A DNA stretch of 64,000 nucleotides from Flavobacterium sp. NG2 (GTDB taxonomy: Bacteria; Bacteroidota; Bacteroidia; Flavobacteriales; Flavobacteriaceae). The notes under the pieces are model-generated. The model did no database searches. It was not told the origin of the DNA and worked only from the letters and a program-made list of their open reading frames with translations. The stretch spans positions 2,086,001-2,150,000 of the forward strand of contig NZ_CP139420.1 in NCBI RefSeq assembly GCF_034119845.1. The letters are read 5' to 3'. A program made the position numbers and the translations under genes. Positions 36,948 through 46,660 of this stretch are shown here, piece after piece (the stretch's first letter is position 1; each line of letters opens with the position of its first letter).

Positions 36948-38321
36948 TTAATTGATTATAAAAGGAACGTGTTTTTTGAGCGAATAATTTTCTTTCAAAA
37001 ACTTAGAGTTCAATTTGGTGTCCGAGATAGAAATAGCTGCTCCAAGGGCTGAGCCTAACGAAGAATTCGTAGAACGAAGCACCATATCTCTTAGATAATG
37101 AGATAATAGTTTGATAAATACATCATTATCACTAAAACCACCATCGACAAAGAGTTTCTTTATTTTGGTGTTTCCAGCGGCTCTTTTGATGCTTTGTACT
37201 TGTAATAGAACCAATTCAATCATCAAGTGATGGTAGGCCTCCTTGAAATTATCATAAATAATCTCTGTTTTTGCAGGCATGTTAGCATCTTCAATAGCAT
37301 TCCATCTGAAACAATATTTGAAATCCTTTTTGATTTTATGATACAAATTAGAGTCAAATAAAACGGTTTTATGATAGTCATGCGCTAAACCAAAATGATC
37401 TGCTAAGGCATGTACTTGATGTGTGTATTCATTCCCTAATAACAATCGAGCTGATTTCACGGGTTTACCGTTAATTCGCATATAATTGATACAGTCGTCT
37501 TGAATGTCTTTTACCGTTAACGTTTTATCTGAAAAAGGATTCAGAGAAACGCTCCAAGTTCCAGTAGAGACTAAAACAAAAGGCTCTTTGGAACTTCGCA
37601 CATAAGGCAATAAAGCCGAAGAACTATCGTGAATTCCTACTCCAATTTTAATTCTTTTTCCGTTGTAGTTCATATTGATACTCGTCTCGGTAGAAACAAT
37701 AGGAGGGAGGATTTTGTGAATTTCTTCTTCGTACACCCAAGAGTGATAATCTTTCTTTTCATAATCCCAAAGTGCGGTATGACATCCAATACTGGTGTAC
37801 TCGCTCAATGGAATTCCTGTAAAGATATAACTCATATATTGTGGCAAGTGCAACGAGTATTTTATCTTTTTGAATACTTCAGGTTTGGTGTGTTTTAACC
37901 AATACAATTGCATGCCTGAATTTAACATACCGGAATTAGTTGAACCTGTTTTAGCCGAAAATTCAATTTCAGGCCCATATTTTTCATAGAACGAAGCGAT
38001 TAACGCTTCGTCCATAGGCTTTGTATAATTGTATAAAGGCGTTACGATTTCGCCATTTTCATCCAAATGAACAAAACTAGCGCCGTAGGTAGAGAAATTG
38101 ATGGCTTTTACATCGTATTCCTGTGCCTCTAATATTCTATGAAATAATTCTTTGAGCCATTTATGTAAAGCTACGATGTCTTCGGTAGGAAAGCCATCTT
38201 CATCCTGAATTTCATCAAATTTTATGTATTCGCGATACACTTCCTTGAAGTCTTTATCAAAGAGGAAGAATTTTTTATTGGTTTTTCCAATATCAAAAAC
38301 GGCGGTTACTTTCTGTTTCAT
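36948..38321 (-). CDS. FGGY-family carbohydrate kinase, probable rhamnulokinase
   Basis: This 457-residue sugar kinase has the FGGY ATP-binding start VFDIGKTNKKFFLFD and LVSTGTWSVSLNPF, and FVDGGFSDNDVF near the C-terminus. Its place between a rhamnose isomerase (10 bases upstream) and a lactate oxidase suggests that it phosphorylates L-rhamnulose at C1. It is diverged from enterobacterial RhaB, so the substrate rests on the operon context. Confidence 0.85.
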   Translation of the reverse strand: MKQKVTAVFDIGKTNKKFFLFDKDFKEVYREYIKFDEIQDEDGFPTEDIVALHKWLKELFHRILEAQEYDVKAINFSTYGASFVHLDENGEIVTPLYNYTKPMDEALIASFYEKYGPEIEFSAKTGSTNSGMLNSGMQLYWLKHTKPEVFKKIKYSLHLPQYMSYIFTGIPLSEYTSIGCHTALWDYEKKDYHSWVYEEEIHKILPPIVSTETSINMNYNGKRIKIGVGIHDSSSALLPYVRSSKEPFVLVSTGTWSVSLNPFSDKTLTVKDIQDDCINYMRINGKPVKSARLLLGNEYTHQVHALADHFGLAHDYHKTVLFDSNLYHKIKKDFKYCFRWNAIEDANMPAKTEIIYDNFKEAYHHLMIELVLLQVQSIKRAAGNTKIKKLFVDGGFSDNDVFIKLLSHYLRDMVLRSTNSSLGSALGAAISISDTKLNSKFLKENYSLKKHVPFIIN

Positions 38322-38331
38322 GCTCTTTATA

Positions 38332-39612
38332 TTATAGACCAGTAGCTACTGAATGCAGACCTCTTTCTTTGATTAATCCGTTTCTAACATCTAAAGAACG
38401 GAAAGCATTGATAGGACTAATGACACCACCTCTGTTCAATCTTGCTTTTTCAAGCAATGGTCTAACATCCGTTCTGTAGGCACCTTGCAAAATTTCTTGG
38501 CATTTTACTACATCATGAGCTAGTTGTGCTGCTTTTAAAGCTGCTTGGTCTACTAATAATGCTTTAGCAAATGCTTCTTGAATAGCCTCCAATGATTGGA
38601 TTAAATCTTCCAAAGGATCTTTTACGTTATGACTCGCATCAATCATCCAAGCTAAGTCTGGATTTTGTGGGTTGTTAGCCATTCCGTACACCAATTCGTT
38701 AAAAATTAAGAATAAAGCATAAGGTTTGATACTTCCAGCGGTTAAATCGTCATCACCGTATTTACTATCGTTGAAGTGGAAACCTCCTAATTTTCCTTTT
38801 AACATCAAAATGGAAACGATTTGTTCAATATTGCTGTTTGGTAAATGGTGTCCTAAATCGACTAATGATAAAGCTTTTTCACCACATTCGTTAGCCAACA
38901 TAAACGAAGTTCCCCAATCTTGAATTACAGTAGAGTAGAAGTTAGGCTCATAAGGTTTGTATTCAATTAACATTTTCCAGTCTTCAGGCAATCCTTTGTA
39001 GATGTCTTTTAAACTGTCTTGTGTGTTTTGTAAAGCTGCTTGAAAGTTGTTTTGTCCTGGGAAACAAGATCCATCCGCTAACCAAACTGTTAATGCTTTT
39101 GACCCTAATTTGTTACCAATGTTGATTACATCAATATTGTGTTGGATGGCTTGTTCTCTTACCTCTTTTTCAATATTACTTAACGAACCGTATTTGTAGC
39201 TGTATTTAGAATCTTTTTGATCTTGAAACGTGTTAGAATTTACCGCATCAAATTTAATGTCTAATGATTGTGCCAATTCTTTAACAGCATTGTAATCTTG
39301 TGGTACATCCCATGGAATGTGTAATGAAACCGCACCAGCAGTTTGTGTTAAAGAGTGGATTAATCCAATATCTTCAATTTTTTGTTCCAAAGTAGAAGGT
39401 TCTCCGTAGAAAGAAAAACGTCCAAAACGTGTTCCTCCAGCTCCCAATGCCCAGCTTGGGATAGCAATTTGAAAATCAGCCAATTTAGAAAGGATAGCCT
39501 CTACATTGTGACCGTTTTTAGTTAATTTATTGGCTAAGAAATCAAAATTTTCTTTATGTGAATCAAGACCACTTTTGTTAGCATCTTGAATTTGGTCTTT
39601 AGTTATTTTCAT
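38332..39612 (-). CDS. L-rhamnose isomerase (RhaI type)
   Basis: This 426-residue TIM-barrel isomerase converts L-rhamnose to L-rhamnulose. It resembles the RhaI-type isomerase rather than E. coli RhaA. Metal-binding residues fall in YKPYEPNF, LVDLGHHLP and GGFHFNDSKYGDDD. The frame opens at 39714, but the segment before MKITKDQIQDANKSG lacks family character and lies in a repeat-rich gap, so I chose 39612. It is the second gene of the rhamnose operon. Confidence 0.9.
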   Translation of the reverse strand: MKITKDQIQDANKSGLDSHKENFDFLANKLTKNGHNVEAILSKLADFQIAIPSWALGAGGTRFGRFSFYGEPSTLEQKIEDIGLIHSLTQTAGAVSLHIPWDVPQDYNAVKELAQSLDIKFDAVNSNTFQDQKDSKYSYKYGSLSNIEKEVREQAIQHNIDVINIGNKLGSKALTVWLADGSCFPGQNNFQAALQNTQDSLKDIYKGLPEDWKMLIEYKPYEPNFYSTVIQDWGTSFMLANECGEKALSLVDLGHHLPNSNIEQIVSILMLKGKLGGFHFNDSKYGDDDLTAGSIKPYALFLIFNELVYGMANNPQNPDLAWMIDASHNVKDPLEDLIQSLEAIQEAFAKALLVDQAALKAAQLAHDVVKCQEILQGAYRTDVRPLLEKARLNRGGVISPINAFRSLDVRNGLIKERGLHSVATGL

Positions 39613-39799
39613 AATAGTATTTTTATATATGTCGAAAGTGAAAAGTCTAAGGTCGAAAGAAAGAAAGGAACTGAAACAGTTACAATAATTTAAGAATTTC
39701 GACTTTAGAACCAAAATTATTAGGTACCAAGTTTCTAAGATATTATTGACTAAAATCTTAGTCTCTTAGCACCTTAGGAACTTAGTACCTTAAAAGTTT
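39613..39799. repeat. Word-like repeats between rhaDE-like and rhamnose isomerase genes
   Basis: Two phased families occur here: TCGAAAGTGAAAAGTCTAAGG-like words (39631-39660) and CTTAGTCTCTTAGCACCTTA-like words (about 39757-39795), both with a period near ten. No frame or terminator was seen, so the operon can continue across it. Confidence 0.5.
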
Positions 39800-41905
39800 T
39801 TATCTTACAAAAGCATTGGCCATTCCACCATCAACATTGATGATGTTACCAGTAGATTTGTCAAGGATACCTACTAAAGCAAATACACCGTTAGCAATAT
39901 CATCTGGAGTAATGATTTCGTTTAATAAATTTCTTTTAGCGTAGAATGCTGGTAATTCTTCAACGGTAATTCCGTTCGCTTTAGCTCTTCCTTCAGCCCA
40001 AGCACCTTCCCAGATTTTACTTCCTACAATAACACCGTCAGGGTTTACCGTATTTACTCTTACTTTGTCTTTTGCTAATTCAGCTGCTAATAAACGCACC
40101 ATGTGTTGTTGCGCTGCTTTTGCAGTTCCGTAAGCGACATTGTTTGGTCCTGCTACTAAACCATTTTTACTAGCAATAGCAATATAATCACCACCCAAAC
40201 CTTGTTTGCGAACGATTTCAGTAAATTGTTTCGCTAAATCAAATTGTCCTTTTACAAGGATACTTTGTAGAATATTCCAGTCTTTATCAGTTGTGTCTTC
40301 GATAGATTTAGAAATCGCTAATCCAGCACTGTGAACGATGATGTCCACACCACCAAATTCAATAACGGCTTTTTTGTAAGCAGAAGCGATAGATTCAATA
40401 TTCGTTACATCACAAACAGCATAAGTTGAAACGTCTCTTTTGTAAGTAGCATTTGCTTCGATAAGAGCATCTTCGTTGATATCAGTAAGGACTACATTAG
40501 CGCCATTTGCTGCTAATTTATCAGCAATCGCTTTACCAATTCCTCCACCTGCACCAGTAACTAAGGCTACTTTACGAGACAAAGCCGCTTCTTTTGGCAT
40601 ACGTGATAATTTAGCTTCTTCTAGCAACCAATATTCGATATCAAAAGCCTCTTGTCTTGGTAATGAAGTGTAGGCTGTAATTGCCTCAGCACCACGCATT
40701 ACGTTGATAGCGTTGATGTAAAATTCGCTTGCAACTCTAGTAGTTTGTTTGTCTTTTGAGAAACTAAACATACCTACTCCAGGATAAATAATGATCACAG
40801 GGTTTGGATCACGCATCGCTGGGCTATTGCTTTTTTTGCAAGTATCGTAATAGTTTTTATATTCTTGTCTGTAAGCTTCAAATGCCGGCTCTAATTTTTT
40901 AAGAATAGCGTTCGAATCAGATAAATCTTCATTTGGATCTAAAGTCAATACTAAAGGTTGGATTTTAGTTCTCAAGAAGTGATCTGGGCAAGAAGTCCCC
41001 ATAGGCGCTAAACGCTCTAAGTCATTACTGTTGATGTATTCCATCACCACATCACTATCAGAGAAGTGACCAATCATTCTTTTTTCAGAAGAACAAAGAC
41101 CTCTTAATAAAGGCATGATTTGAGCTGCTTTTTCAAGACGCTCTTCTTTTGGTAAACTTTGTACTTTTTGTCCACCAAAAACACTTCCTTTTTCAGCAAT
41201 TTTTTTCTCAATATATTCAGAAGCCATTTCGATAACTTCTAAACTGTTGATATAACACTCATAAGAAGTATCTCCCCAAGTAAACAAACCGTGAGAACCT
41301 AAAACGATTCCTCTAATGCCAGGATTATCAGCCAAACATTTTTCTAGTTGAAGACCTAAGTCAAAACCAGGACGTTGCCATGGCACCCATCCCATAGTGT
41401 CGCCCCAAATTTCTTTGGTTACTTTTTCGCTATCTGCAGCAGCTGCTACAGCAATTAACGCATCAGGGTGTAAGTGATCAATATGTGCAAAAGGTAATAA
41501 ACCGTGTAAAGGTGTATCGATAGAAGGTGCTTTACTATCTAAGTCATAAATACAGTGATCAAAAAGTCCTACCATACGGTCTTCATCTTCAAGACCTCCG
41601 TATACTTTTTTCAAGTCACGTAATCTGTCCGTATATAAACCTGCAATACCAGCTCTAGTTAAAGTCCCAATATCACCACCAGAACCTTTCACCCACATTA
41701 CTTCTACTTCCGCATTGGTCAAAGGGTCTTTTTCGATAGTTTTACAACTAGTGTTTCCACCACCATAATTAGTGATTCTAAGGTCTGCCCCTAAAATGTT
41801 TGAGCGATATAAAAATAAAGCTACTTGATCATCTCCTAAAGCATTTGCTTTGTCATTATCCCACAGGTAATTAACGTGGTTGAATTTTTTTACTGCTGTA
41901 TCCAT
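39800..41905 (-). CDS. Bifunctional rhamnulose-1-phosphate aldolase/lactaldehyde dehydrogenase
   Basis: This 701-residue fusion has a class II aldolase domain (about residues 20-400), with zinc-binding HIDHLHPDA. A short-chain dehydrogenase domain follows from about 430, with TGAGGGIG for NAD binding and YGTAK as the catalytic Y-x-x-x-K. It splits L-rhamnulose-1-phosphate into dihydroxyacetone phosphate and L-lactaldehyde and then oxidises the aldehyde. It is the first gene of the rhamnose operon, with a -7 box (41942-41935) and a heptamer-repeat operator (41963-41979) upstream. Confidence 0.93.
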   Translation of the reverse strand: MDTAVKKFNHVNYLWDNDKANALGDDQVALFLYRSNILGADLRITNYGGGNTSCKTIEKDPLTNAEVEVMWVKGSGGDIGTLTRAGIAGLYTDRLRDLKKVYGGLEDEDRMVGLFDHCIYDLDSKAPSIDTPLHGLLPFAHIDHLHPDALIAVAAAADSEKVTKEIWGDTMGWVPWQRPGFDLGLQLEKCLADNPGIRGIVLGSHGLFTWGDTSYECYINSLEVIEMASEYIEKKIAEKGSVFGGQKVQSLPKEERLEKAAQIMPLLRGLCSSEKRMIGHFSDSDVVMEYINSNDLERLAPMGTSCPDHFLRTKIQPLVLTLDPNEDLSDSNAILKKLEPAFEAYRQEYKNYYDTCKKSNSPAMRDPNPVIIIYPGVGMFSFSKDKQTTRVASEFYINAINVMRGAEAITAYTSLPRQEAFDIEYWLLEEAKLSRMPKEAALSRKVALVTGAGGGIGKAIADKLAANGANVVLTDINEDALIEANATYKRDVSTYAVCDVTNIESIASAYKKAVIEFGGVDIIVHSAGLAISKSIEDTTDKDWNILQSILVKGQFDLAKQFTEIVRKQGLGGDYIAIASKNGLVAGPNNVAYGTAKAAQQHMVRLLAAELAKDKVRVNTVNPDGVIVGSKIWEGAWAEGRAKANGITVEELPAFYAKRNLLNEIITPDDIANGVFALVGILDKSTGNIINVDGGMANAFVR

Positions 41906-41934
41906 AAAACGAGTTTTTATTATAATGTTTAAAG

Positions 41935-41942
41935 CAAATTTA
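41935..41942 (-). promoter_or_regulatory. -7 promoter element of the rhamnose operon
   Basis: On the minus strand the box is TAAATTTG, exact to TAnnTTTG, 30 bases before the ATG at 41905. Operator site A occupies the place of the -33 element, which is missing, suggesting that a bound regulator directly controls this promoter. Confidence 0.65.
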
Positions 41943-41962
41943 AGTTAGTGTTTTGTTCTTTG

Positions 41963-41979
41963 TATCCTGCTGTGTACTG
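41963..41979 (-). promoter_or_regulatory. Operator site A (direct heptamer repeat)
   Basis: On the minus strand: CAGTACA, three bases, CAGGATA. The two heptamers begin ten bases apart. It points towards the rhamnose operon and covers its -33 region. Confidence 0.65.
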
Positions 41980-42299
41980 CTTTTGATGATTTTGCATAGT
42001 AATATATTAATACTTTTTTAAAAAAGCGTTTTTTTTAGGGGCTTAAAATGAAATTTTGACAGTTTTTTTAATGGTTCGTTATTGTTTTATGGTAGTAAAG
42101 ACGGGGTTGTAATACTAGTTATCTATTATAATCCATGTTTATAAGGAAAAGGTTATGCTGTTCTCTTGTTCGTTTGAATTAATTAATACAGAGATGGGGA
42201 AATGTTTTTTGAACCATAAAGGTCTTGTTGTTAGAGGGTTGATTGGTGATTGTTTTTTTGTAACAATTTATAAAAACAGTTTTTTATGTTTATAATTGG

Positions 42300-42328
42300 T
42301 TTGCATTTTAAATATTTATTTATATTTG
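42300..42328 (+). promoter_or_regulatory. Promoter of the xylose operon
   Basis: TTTG (42300-42303), 17 bases, TATATTTG (42321-42328): a perfect consensus. Transcription should start near 42334, which is the first base of operator site B. Confidence 0.85.
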
Positions 42329-42333
42329 CAGCA

Positions 42334-42350
42334 CAGGACAGCACAGAACA
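42334..42350 (+). promoter_or_regulatory. Operator site B (direct heptamer repeat)
   Basis: CAGGACA, three bases, CAGAACA, beginning ten bases apart. It covers the predicted transcription start of the xylose operon, as expected for a repressor site. Confidence 0.65.
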
Positions 42351-42379
42351 GTATGATTTTACAGTTTTTTGTGTTTGTG

Positions 42380-42396
42380 CAGGACAATACAGGATG
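42380..42396 (+). promoter_or_regulatory. Operator site C (direct heptamer repeat)
   Basis: CAGGACA, ATA, CAGGATG, beginning ten bases apart. It lies in the leader of the xylose operon, 46 bases beyond site B. Confidence 0.65.
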
Positions 42397-42509
42397 GTTA
42401 TGCCTTCTGTTATGTGTAATTTTATTTTTAATTGGTTTTTAAATCAATTATTGATTAGAGTTTTTAGATAGACTTACTTTTAATAATGCTTGAGATAAAA
42501 TGATATATT

Positions 42510-43508
42510 ATGGAAAATACTAGTGTTTTTGAATTGGGGAAAGAAGCTGATGTTCCCAAATACCAGCAATTAGTTGATGCCATTAAAAATGCCATTGCTA
42601 AAAAAGAGCTAGTCGTTGGGGCTGAATTACCATCAGTGAATAGTGTGAGTAAATCTAGTAAGCTATCAAGAGACACTGTTTTTAAAGCGTATATGATTTT
42701 AAAGGAACAGGGCGTAGTTGATTCAGTGCCAGGAAAAGGGTATTATGTGGTGGGAGAAACACGTAAAGTGTTACTTGTTCTTGATACTTTTAAAGCATAT
42801 AAAGAAGTTTTGTATCACTCCTTTATTAATAATTTGCCAGATAATTTTATTACAGACGTACAGTTTCATCATTACAATACCGATAATTTTAAAACCATAA
42901 TCAATAATAGTCTGGGCAAATATTATAAATATGTGGTGATGCCCTTTGATGATAAAGAGGTGCCTGAGGTTTTATCCACATTACCTACAGATAAATTATT
43001 ATTAATTGACTGGAATATTCATTTTCAATTGCATAATAATTACATTTTTCAAGATTTTGGAAAATCATTTTACGATTCACTAGTAGAAGCCAAAGAGTTG
43101 TTTAATAACTATAAAGCTATTCATTTCATATATCCCAATTATACACATCATGCTTTTGAATCGATTCAGTTCTTTAGAAAGTATTGTCAAGATTTTGAAT
43201 TCGACTATCAAATTGTTACGGATTCAAAGAATTGGAAAGTCGAAAAAAATATTGCTTATATCAGTGTGAGTGATCGCGTTTTAGGGCAGTTTTTAGAGCA
43301 ATGTCAAGAGATGGGTTTTGAGCCCGGAAAAGACGTTGGTATTTTGTCCTATAATGAAACTCCTATGAAGAAATTTATATATAAAGGAATTACAGTTGTA
43401 TCAACTGATTTTAAAGAATTAGGAACCAAAGGTGCAGAGTTTGTAACATCAAACAAACCGATGCAAATGTATGTTCCAACAAAATTAACAATAAGAGAAT
43501 CACTATAA
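42510..43508 (+). CDS. GntR-family regulator with LacI-like sensor domain (first copy)
   Basis: This 332-residue transcription factor has a winged helix at residues 10-75 (VPKYQQLVDAIKNAIAKKEL and LSRDTVFKAYMILKEQG). A sugar-binding domain of the LacI/periplasmic-binding type follows, ending in DVGILSYNETPMKKF and VVSTDFKELG. It is the first gene of the xylose operon, so it probably controls its own expression. The heptamer-repeat sites B and C at the operon's start are likely targets. A related gene at 53052 shares the recognition helix (SRDTV-x-x-AY). The ligand, xylose or rhamnose or a derivative, is not known. Confidence 0.9.
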   Translation: MENTSVFELGKEADVPKYQQLVDAIKNAIAKKELVVGAELPSVNSVSKSSKLSRDTVFKAYMILKEQGVVDSVPGKGYYVVGETRKVLLVLDTFKAYKEVLYHSFINNLPDNFITDVQFHHYNTDNFKTIINNSLGKYYKYVVMPFDDKEVPEVLSTLPTDKLLLIDWNIHFQLHNNYIFQDFGKSFYDSLVEAKELFNNYKAIHFIYPNYTHHAFESIQFFRKYCQDFEFDYQIVTDSKNWKVEKNIAYISVSDRVLGQFLEQCQEMGFEPGKDVGILSYNETPMKKFIYKGITVVSTDFKELGTKGAEFVTSNKPMQMYVPTKLTIRESL

Positions 43509-43511
43509 ACT

Positions 43512-44993
43512 ATGTATTACATTGGATTTGATCTAGGAAGTTCTTCAATAAAAGTAGCTCTTGTCGAAATGGCAACGGGAAAAAGTATTGATGTGGCTCA
43601 AGAACCAGAGAATGAAATGAGTATGCTTGCCATAAAAAATGGATGGGCAGAACAAAAACCTGAAGATTGGTGGCAACATAGCTGTAATGCTATTGCAAAA
43701 TTAAAAAAGAAACACAGTATTACGGCTGATCAAATCAAGGGTATTGGTATTTCGTATCAAATGCATGGTTTGGTTTTGGTTGACAAAGAAGGAAATACGC
43801 TTCGTCAATCGATTATTTGGTGTGATAGCCGTGCGGTAGCTATTGGGAGAGAGGCCTTTGAAGGAATTGGGGAGGAAAAATGCAGCACGCATTTGTTAAA
43901 CTCACCAAGTAATTTTACAGCTTCAAAATTAAAGTGGGTCAAAGAAAATGAACCCGAAATTTACAGTCGTATCCATAAGTTTATGTTACCGGGAGATTAT
44001 TTAGCGTTCCGTTTTTCAAATGAAATTAATACAACGATGTCAGGACTGTCTGAAGGAATGTTTTGGGATTTCAAAAAAGATACGGTTGCAGATTTCTTGT
44101 TAAGCTACTACGGTATTGACGCTTCGTTAGTGCCAGATATTGTGGATACTTTTGGGTTACAATCTAGAGTAGACGAAAAAGGAGCACAAGAAAGCGGATT
44201 GGCAGTAGGTACACCTATATTTTATAGAGCAGGTGACCAACCTAATAATGCTCTTTCATTAAATGTACTTAATCCTGGTGAAGTAGCAGCAACTGGTGGA
44301 ACTTCAGGGGTTGTTTATGCTGTAACTGAAAGTTTGTCGAGCAAAGAAAGTACCCGAGTAAACAATTTTGCTCACGTAAATTATTTAAAAAACGCACCAA
44401 GGATTGGTAAGCTGTTAAACATCAACGGCGCAGGGATTCAGTACCGATGGTTGTTGAATAATCTAGCGGTCTCTTCTTACGATGAAATGAATAGTTTAGC
44501 TCAAGAAGTTCAAGTAGGATCTGATGGAGTGGTGGTCATTCCTTTTGGAAATGGTGCTGAGCGTATGCTTAACAACCAAGAAATTGGGACACGCTTGGTA
44601 AATGTTAATTTGAATAACCATCAAAAAGGGCATTTGTGTCGTGCGGCACTTGAAGGTATCGCTTTTTCATTCATTTATGGCATGGAAATCATGAAATCAG
44701 ACGGGATTGAAATTAAGGTGATGCGTGCAGGAAATGACAATTTATTTCGATCTGCCATTTTCTCCAATACCATTGCGACTTTGATGAATTGCGAAATCCA
44801 AATATACAAAACTACTGGTGCCATAGGAGCAGCACGTGCAGCAGGATTACATGAAGGAGATTTTGAAAAATTCGGAAAAAATATTAACGATAACGACTAT
44901 GTGATGAGTTATCATCCTTTGGATAATAGATCAAATTACCATGAGGCATATCAAAATTGGAAAAAAGAATTAGAATTAATAATCAACAAATAA
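43512..44993 (+). CDS. xylB: Xylulokinase
   Basis: This 493-residue FGGY kinase phosphorylates D-xylulose at C5. It has the N-terminal [15 protein letters not shown], the substrate loop [12 protein letters not shown] typical of xylulokinases (M-H-G) and the C-terminal [14 protein letters not shown] with MRAGNDNLF. It starts three bases after the GntR-type gene and ends 13 bases before xylA, so all three are one transcript. Confidence 0.94.
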   Translation: MYYIGFDLGSSSIKVALVEMATGKSIDVAQEPENEMSMLAIKNGWAEQKPEDWWQHSCNAIAKLKKKHSITADQIKGIGISYQMHGLVLVDKEGNTLRQSIIWCDSRAVAIGREAFEGIGEEKCSTHLLNSPSNFTASKLKWVKENEPEIYSRIHKFMLPGDYLAFRFSNEINTTMSGLSEGMFWDFKKDTVADFLLSYYGIDASLVPDIVDTFGLQSRVDEKGAQESGLAVGTPIFYRAGDQPNNALSLNVLNPGEVAATGGTSGVVYAVTESLSSKESTRVNNFAHVNYLKNAPRIGKLLNINGAGIQYRWLLNNLAVSSYDEMNSLAQEVQVGSDGVVVIPFGNGAERMLNNQEIGTRLVNVNLNNHQKGHLCRAALEGIAFSFIYGMEIMKSDGIEIKVMRAGNDNLFRSAIFSNTIATLMNCEIQIYKTTGAIGAARAAGLHEGDFEKFGKNINDNDYVMSYHPLDNRSNYHEAYQNWKKELELIINK

Positions 44994-45006
44994 AAATTAT
45001 AAAAAA

Positions 45007-46332
45007 ATGGCAATTTTAGGCAATAAAGAATACTTCAAAGGAATTGGAGATATTAAGTTTGAAGGAAAAGAATCTGACAATCCGTTAGCATTCAAATATT
45101 ATAATCCAGACCAAGTAGTAGCTGGAAAAACCATGCGTGAGCATTTTAAATTTGCTATCGCTTATTGGCATACCTTCTGTGGGCAAGGTTCAGACCCATT
45201 TGGACCAGGAACACAAAGTTTTCCATGGGACCAACCTTCAGATGCTATTGCTGCTGCAAAAGAAAAAGCAGATGCAGCTTTTGAATTTGTAACCAAAATG
45301 GGATTTGATTACTACTGTTTCCATGATTTTGATTTGGTAAATGAAGGAGCAACTTTTGCAGAGTCAGAAAAAAGAATCGTTACTATCACCGAATATTTGA
45401 AAGAAAAACAAGCTGCCTCTGGAGTAAAATTACTTTGGGGAACTTCAAACTGTTTTTCGAATCCACGTTATATGAATGGTGCTTCGACCAATCCAGATTT
45501 CAATGTATTAGCTAGAGCTGGTGGTCAAGTAAAAGTAGCTTTGGATGCTACTATTGCCTTAGGTGGAGAGAACTACGTTTTCTGGGGAGGACGTGAAGGG
45601 TATATGTCTTTGTTGAATACTGATATGGGGCGTGAGCTAGACCATATGGCTCAATTCCTTACAAAAGCTAGAGATTATGCTAGAGCGCAAGGATTTAAAG
45701 GAACTTTCTTTATCGAACCAAAACCAATGGAACCAATGAAACACCAATACGATTTTGATTCGGCTACGGCAATTGGATTCTTACGTCAATATGGTTTAGA
45801 TAAAGATTTCAAAATCAATATCGAAGTAAACCACGCAACTTTGGCACAACATACTTTTCAACATGAAATTGAAGTGGCAGCCAACGCTGGAATGTTAGGA
45901 AGCATCGATGCAAATCGCGGAGATTATCAAAATGGTTGGGATACGGATCAATTCCCAAATAACATCCAAGAAACTACCGAAGCGATGTTGGTGTTCTTAA
46001 AAGCAGGTGGATTGCAAGGAGGAGGAGTGAATTTTGATGCTAAAATCAGAAGAAACTCAACTGATATGGAAGACGTATTCTTAGCACATATTGGTGGTGC
46101 TGATACTTTTGCAAGAGCTTTATTGACTGCAGACAAAATCATCACTTCATCAGCTTATGATAAATTAAGAAAAGAAAGATACAGTTCATTTGATTCTGGA
46201 AAAGGAAAAGATTTTGAAAACGGAAAATTAGGTTTAGAAGACTTATACAAAATTGCACAAGAGAACGGCGAGCTTACTTTACAAAGTGGTAAGCAAGAAT
46301 TGTTCGAAAATATTATCAATCAATATATATAA
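45007..46332 (+). CDS. xylA: Xylose isomerase (class II)
   Basis: This 441-residue TIM-barrel enzyme converts D-xylose to D-xylulose. It carries the long N-terminal class II extension (about 50 residues before the barrel). Active-site motifs include [16 protein letters not shown] [13 protein letters not shown] (catalytic His and Asp), [17 protein letters not shown] (metal Glu and Lys) and [15 protein letters not shown]. All are intact. It lies between xylB and the sugar porter. Confidence 0.96.
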   Translation: MAILGNKEYFKGIGDIKFEGKESDNPLAFKYYNPDQVVAGKTMREHFKFAIAYWHTFCGQGSDPFGPGTQSFPWDQPSDAIAAAKEKADAAFEFVTKMGFDYYCFHDFDLVNEGATFAESEKRIVTITEYLKEKQAASGVKLLWGTSNCFSNPRYMNGASTNPDFNVLARAGGQVKVALDATIALGGENYVFWGGREGYMSLLNTDMGRELDHMAQFLTKARDYARAQGFKGTFFIEPKPMEPMKHQYDFDSATAIGFLRQYGLDKDFKINIEVNHATLAQHTFQHEIEVAANAGMLGSIDANRGDYQNGWDTDQFPNNIQETTEAMLVFLKAGGLQGGGVNFDAKIRRNSTDMEDVFLAHIGGADTFARALLTADKIITSSAYDKLRKERYSSFDSGKGKDFENGKLGLEDLYKIAQENGELTLQSGKQELFENIINQYI

Positions 46333-46449
46333 TATTCATTGATGAAAAATTGTTTTAGTTAGTTGTTTTTAAATGAAAAGGTATCGAGTATGTTTTGTTT
46401 TATGGTGAAATAACAGCTCGGTACTTTTTCTTGTTTAAGCTAGATTACG

Positions 46450-46559
46450 CATTGGAACACGGATAACACAGATGAAACGGATTTACACAGATTTTTTAAT
46501 TGTTTTATAATATAAAATCTCCGTAAAAAAAATCAATAATATCCTAATGCGGATTTTGG
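46450..46559. repeat. Dispersed repeat related to 27565-27666, copy 2
   Basis: It begins CATTGGAACACGGATAACACAG and ends TCCTAATGCGGATTTTGG, following the same word order as 27565-27666 with small indels. It fills the 328-base gap between xylA and the sugar porter, the only large gap inside the operon; nothing else is seen there, and no terminator. Confidence 0.75.
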
Positions 46560-46660
46560 ATTTAAAGAAGTAGAACCAGTTCTTTAGATGTATTCAACTA
46601 AGATTGCTAACAATTTAGATTTAATGAAAAATTATTAACCAACCCACAAATTTTAAAATT

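Larger units (their letters stand above)
41906..42509. promoter_or_regulatory. Divergent control region between rhamnose and xylose operons
   Basis: This 604-base gap holds the leftward promoter of the rhamnose operon with operator site A (41963-41979) and the rightward promoter of the xylose operon with sites B and C. Between them lie a 14-base palindrome (42013-42026) and otherwise plain AT-rich DNA. One 61-residue frame crosses sites B and C and is not considered a gene. Confidence 0.8.

Noticed and set aside
42286..42471. 61-residue open frame before the first GntR-type gene
   Set aside because: It begins upstream of the predicted transcription start and runs through operator sites B and C; the translation has no family character.
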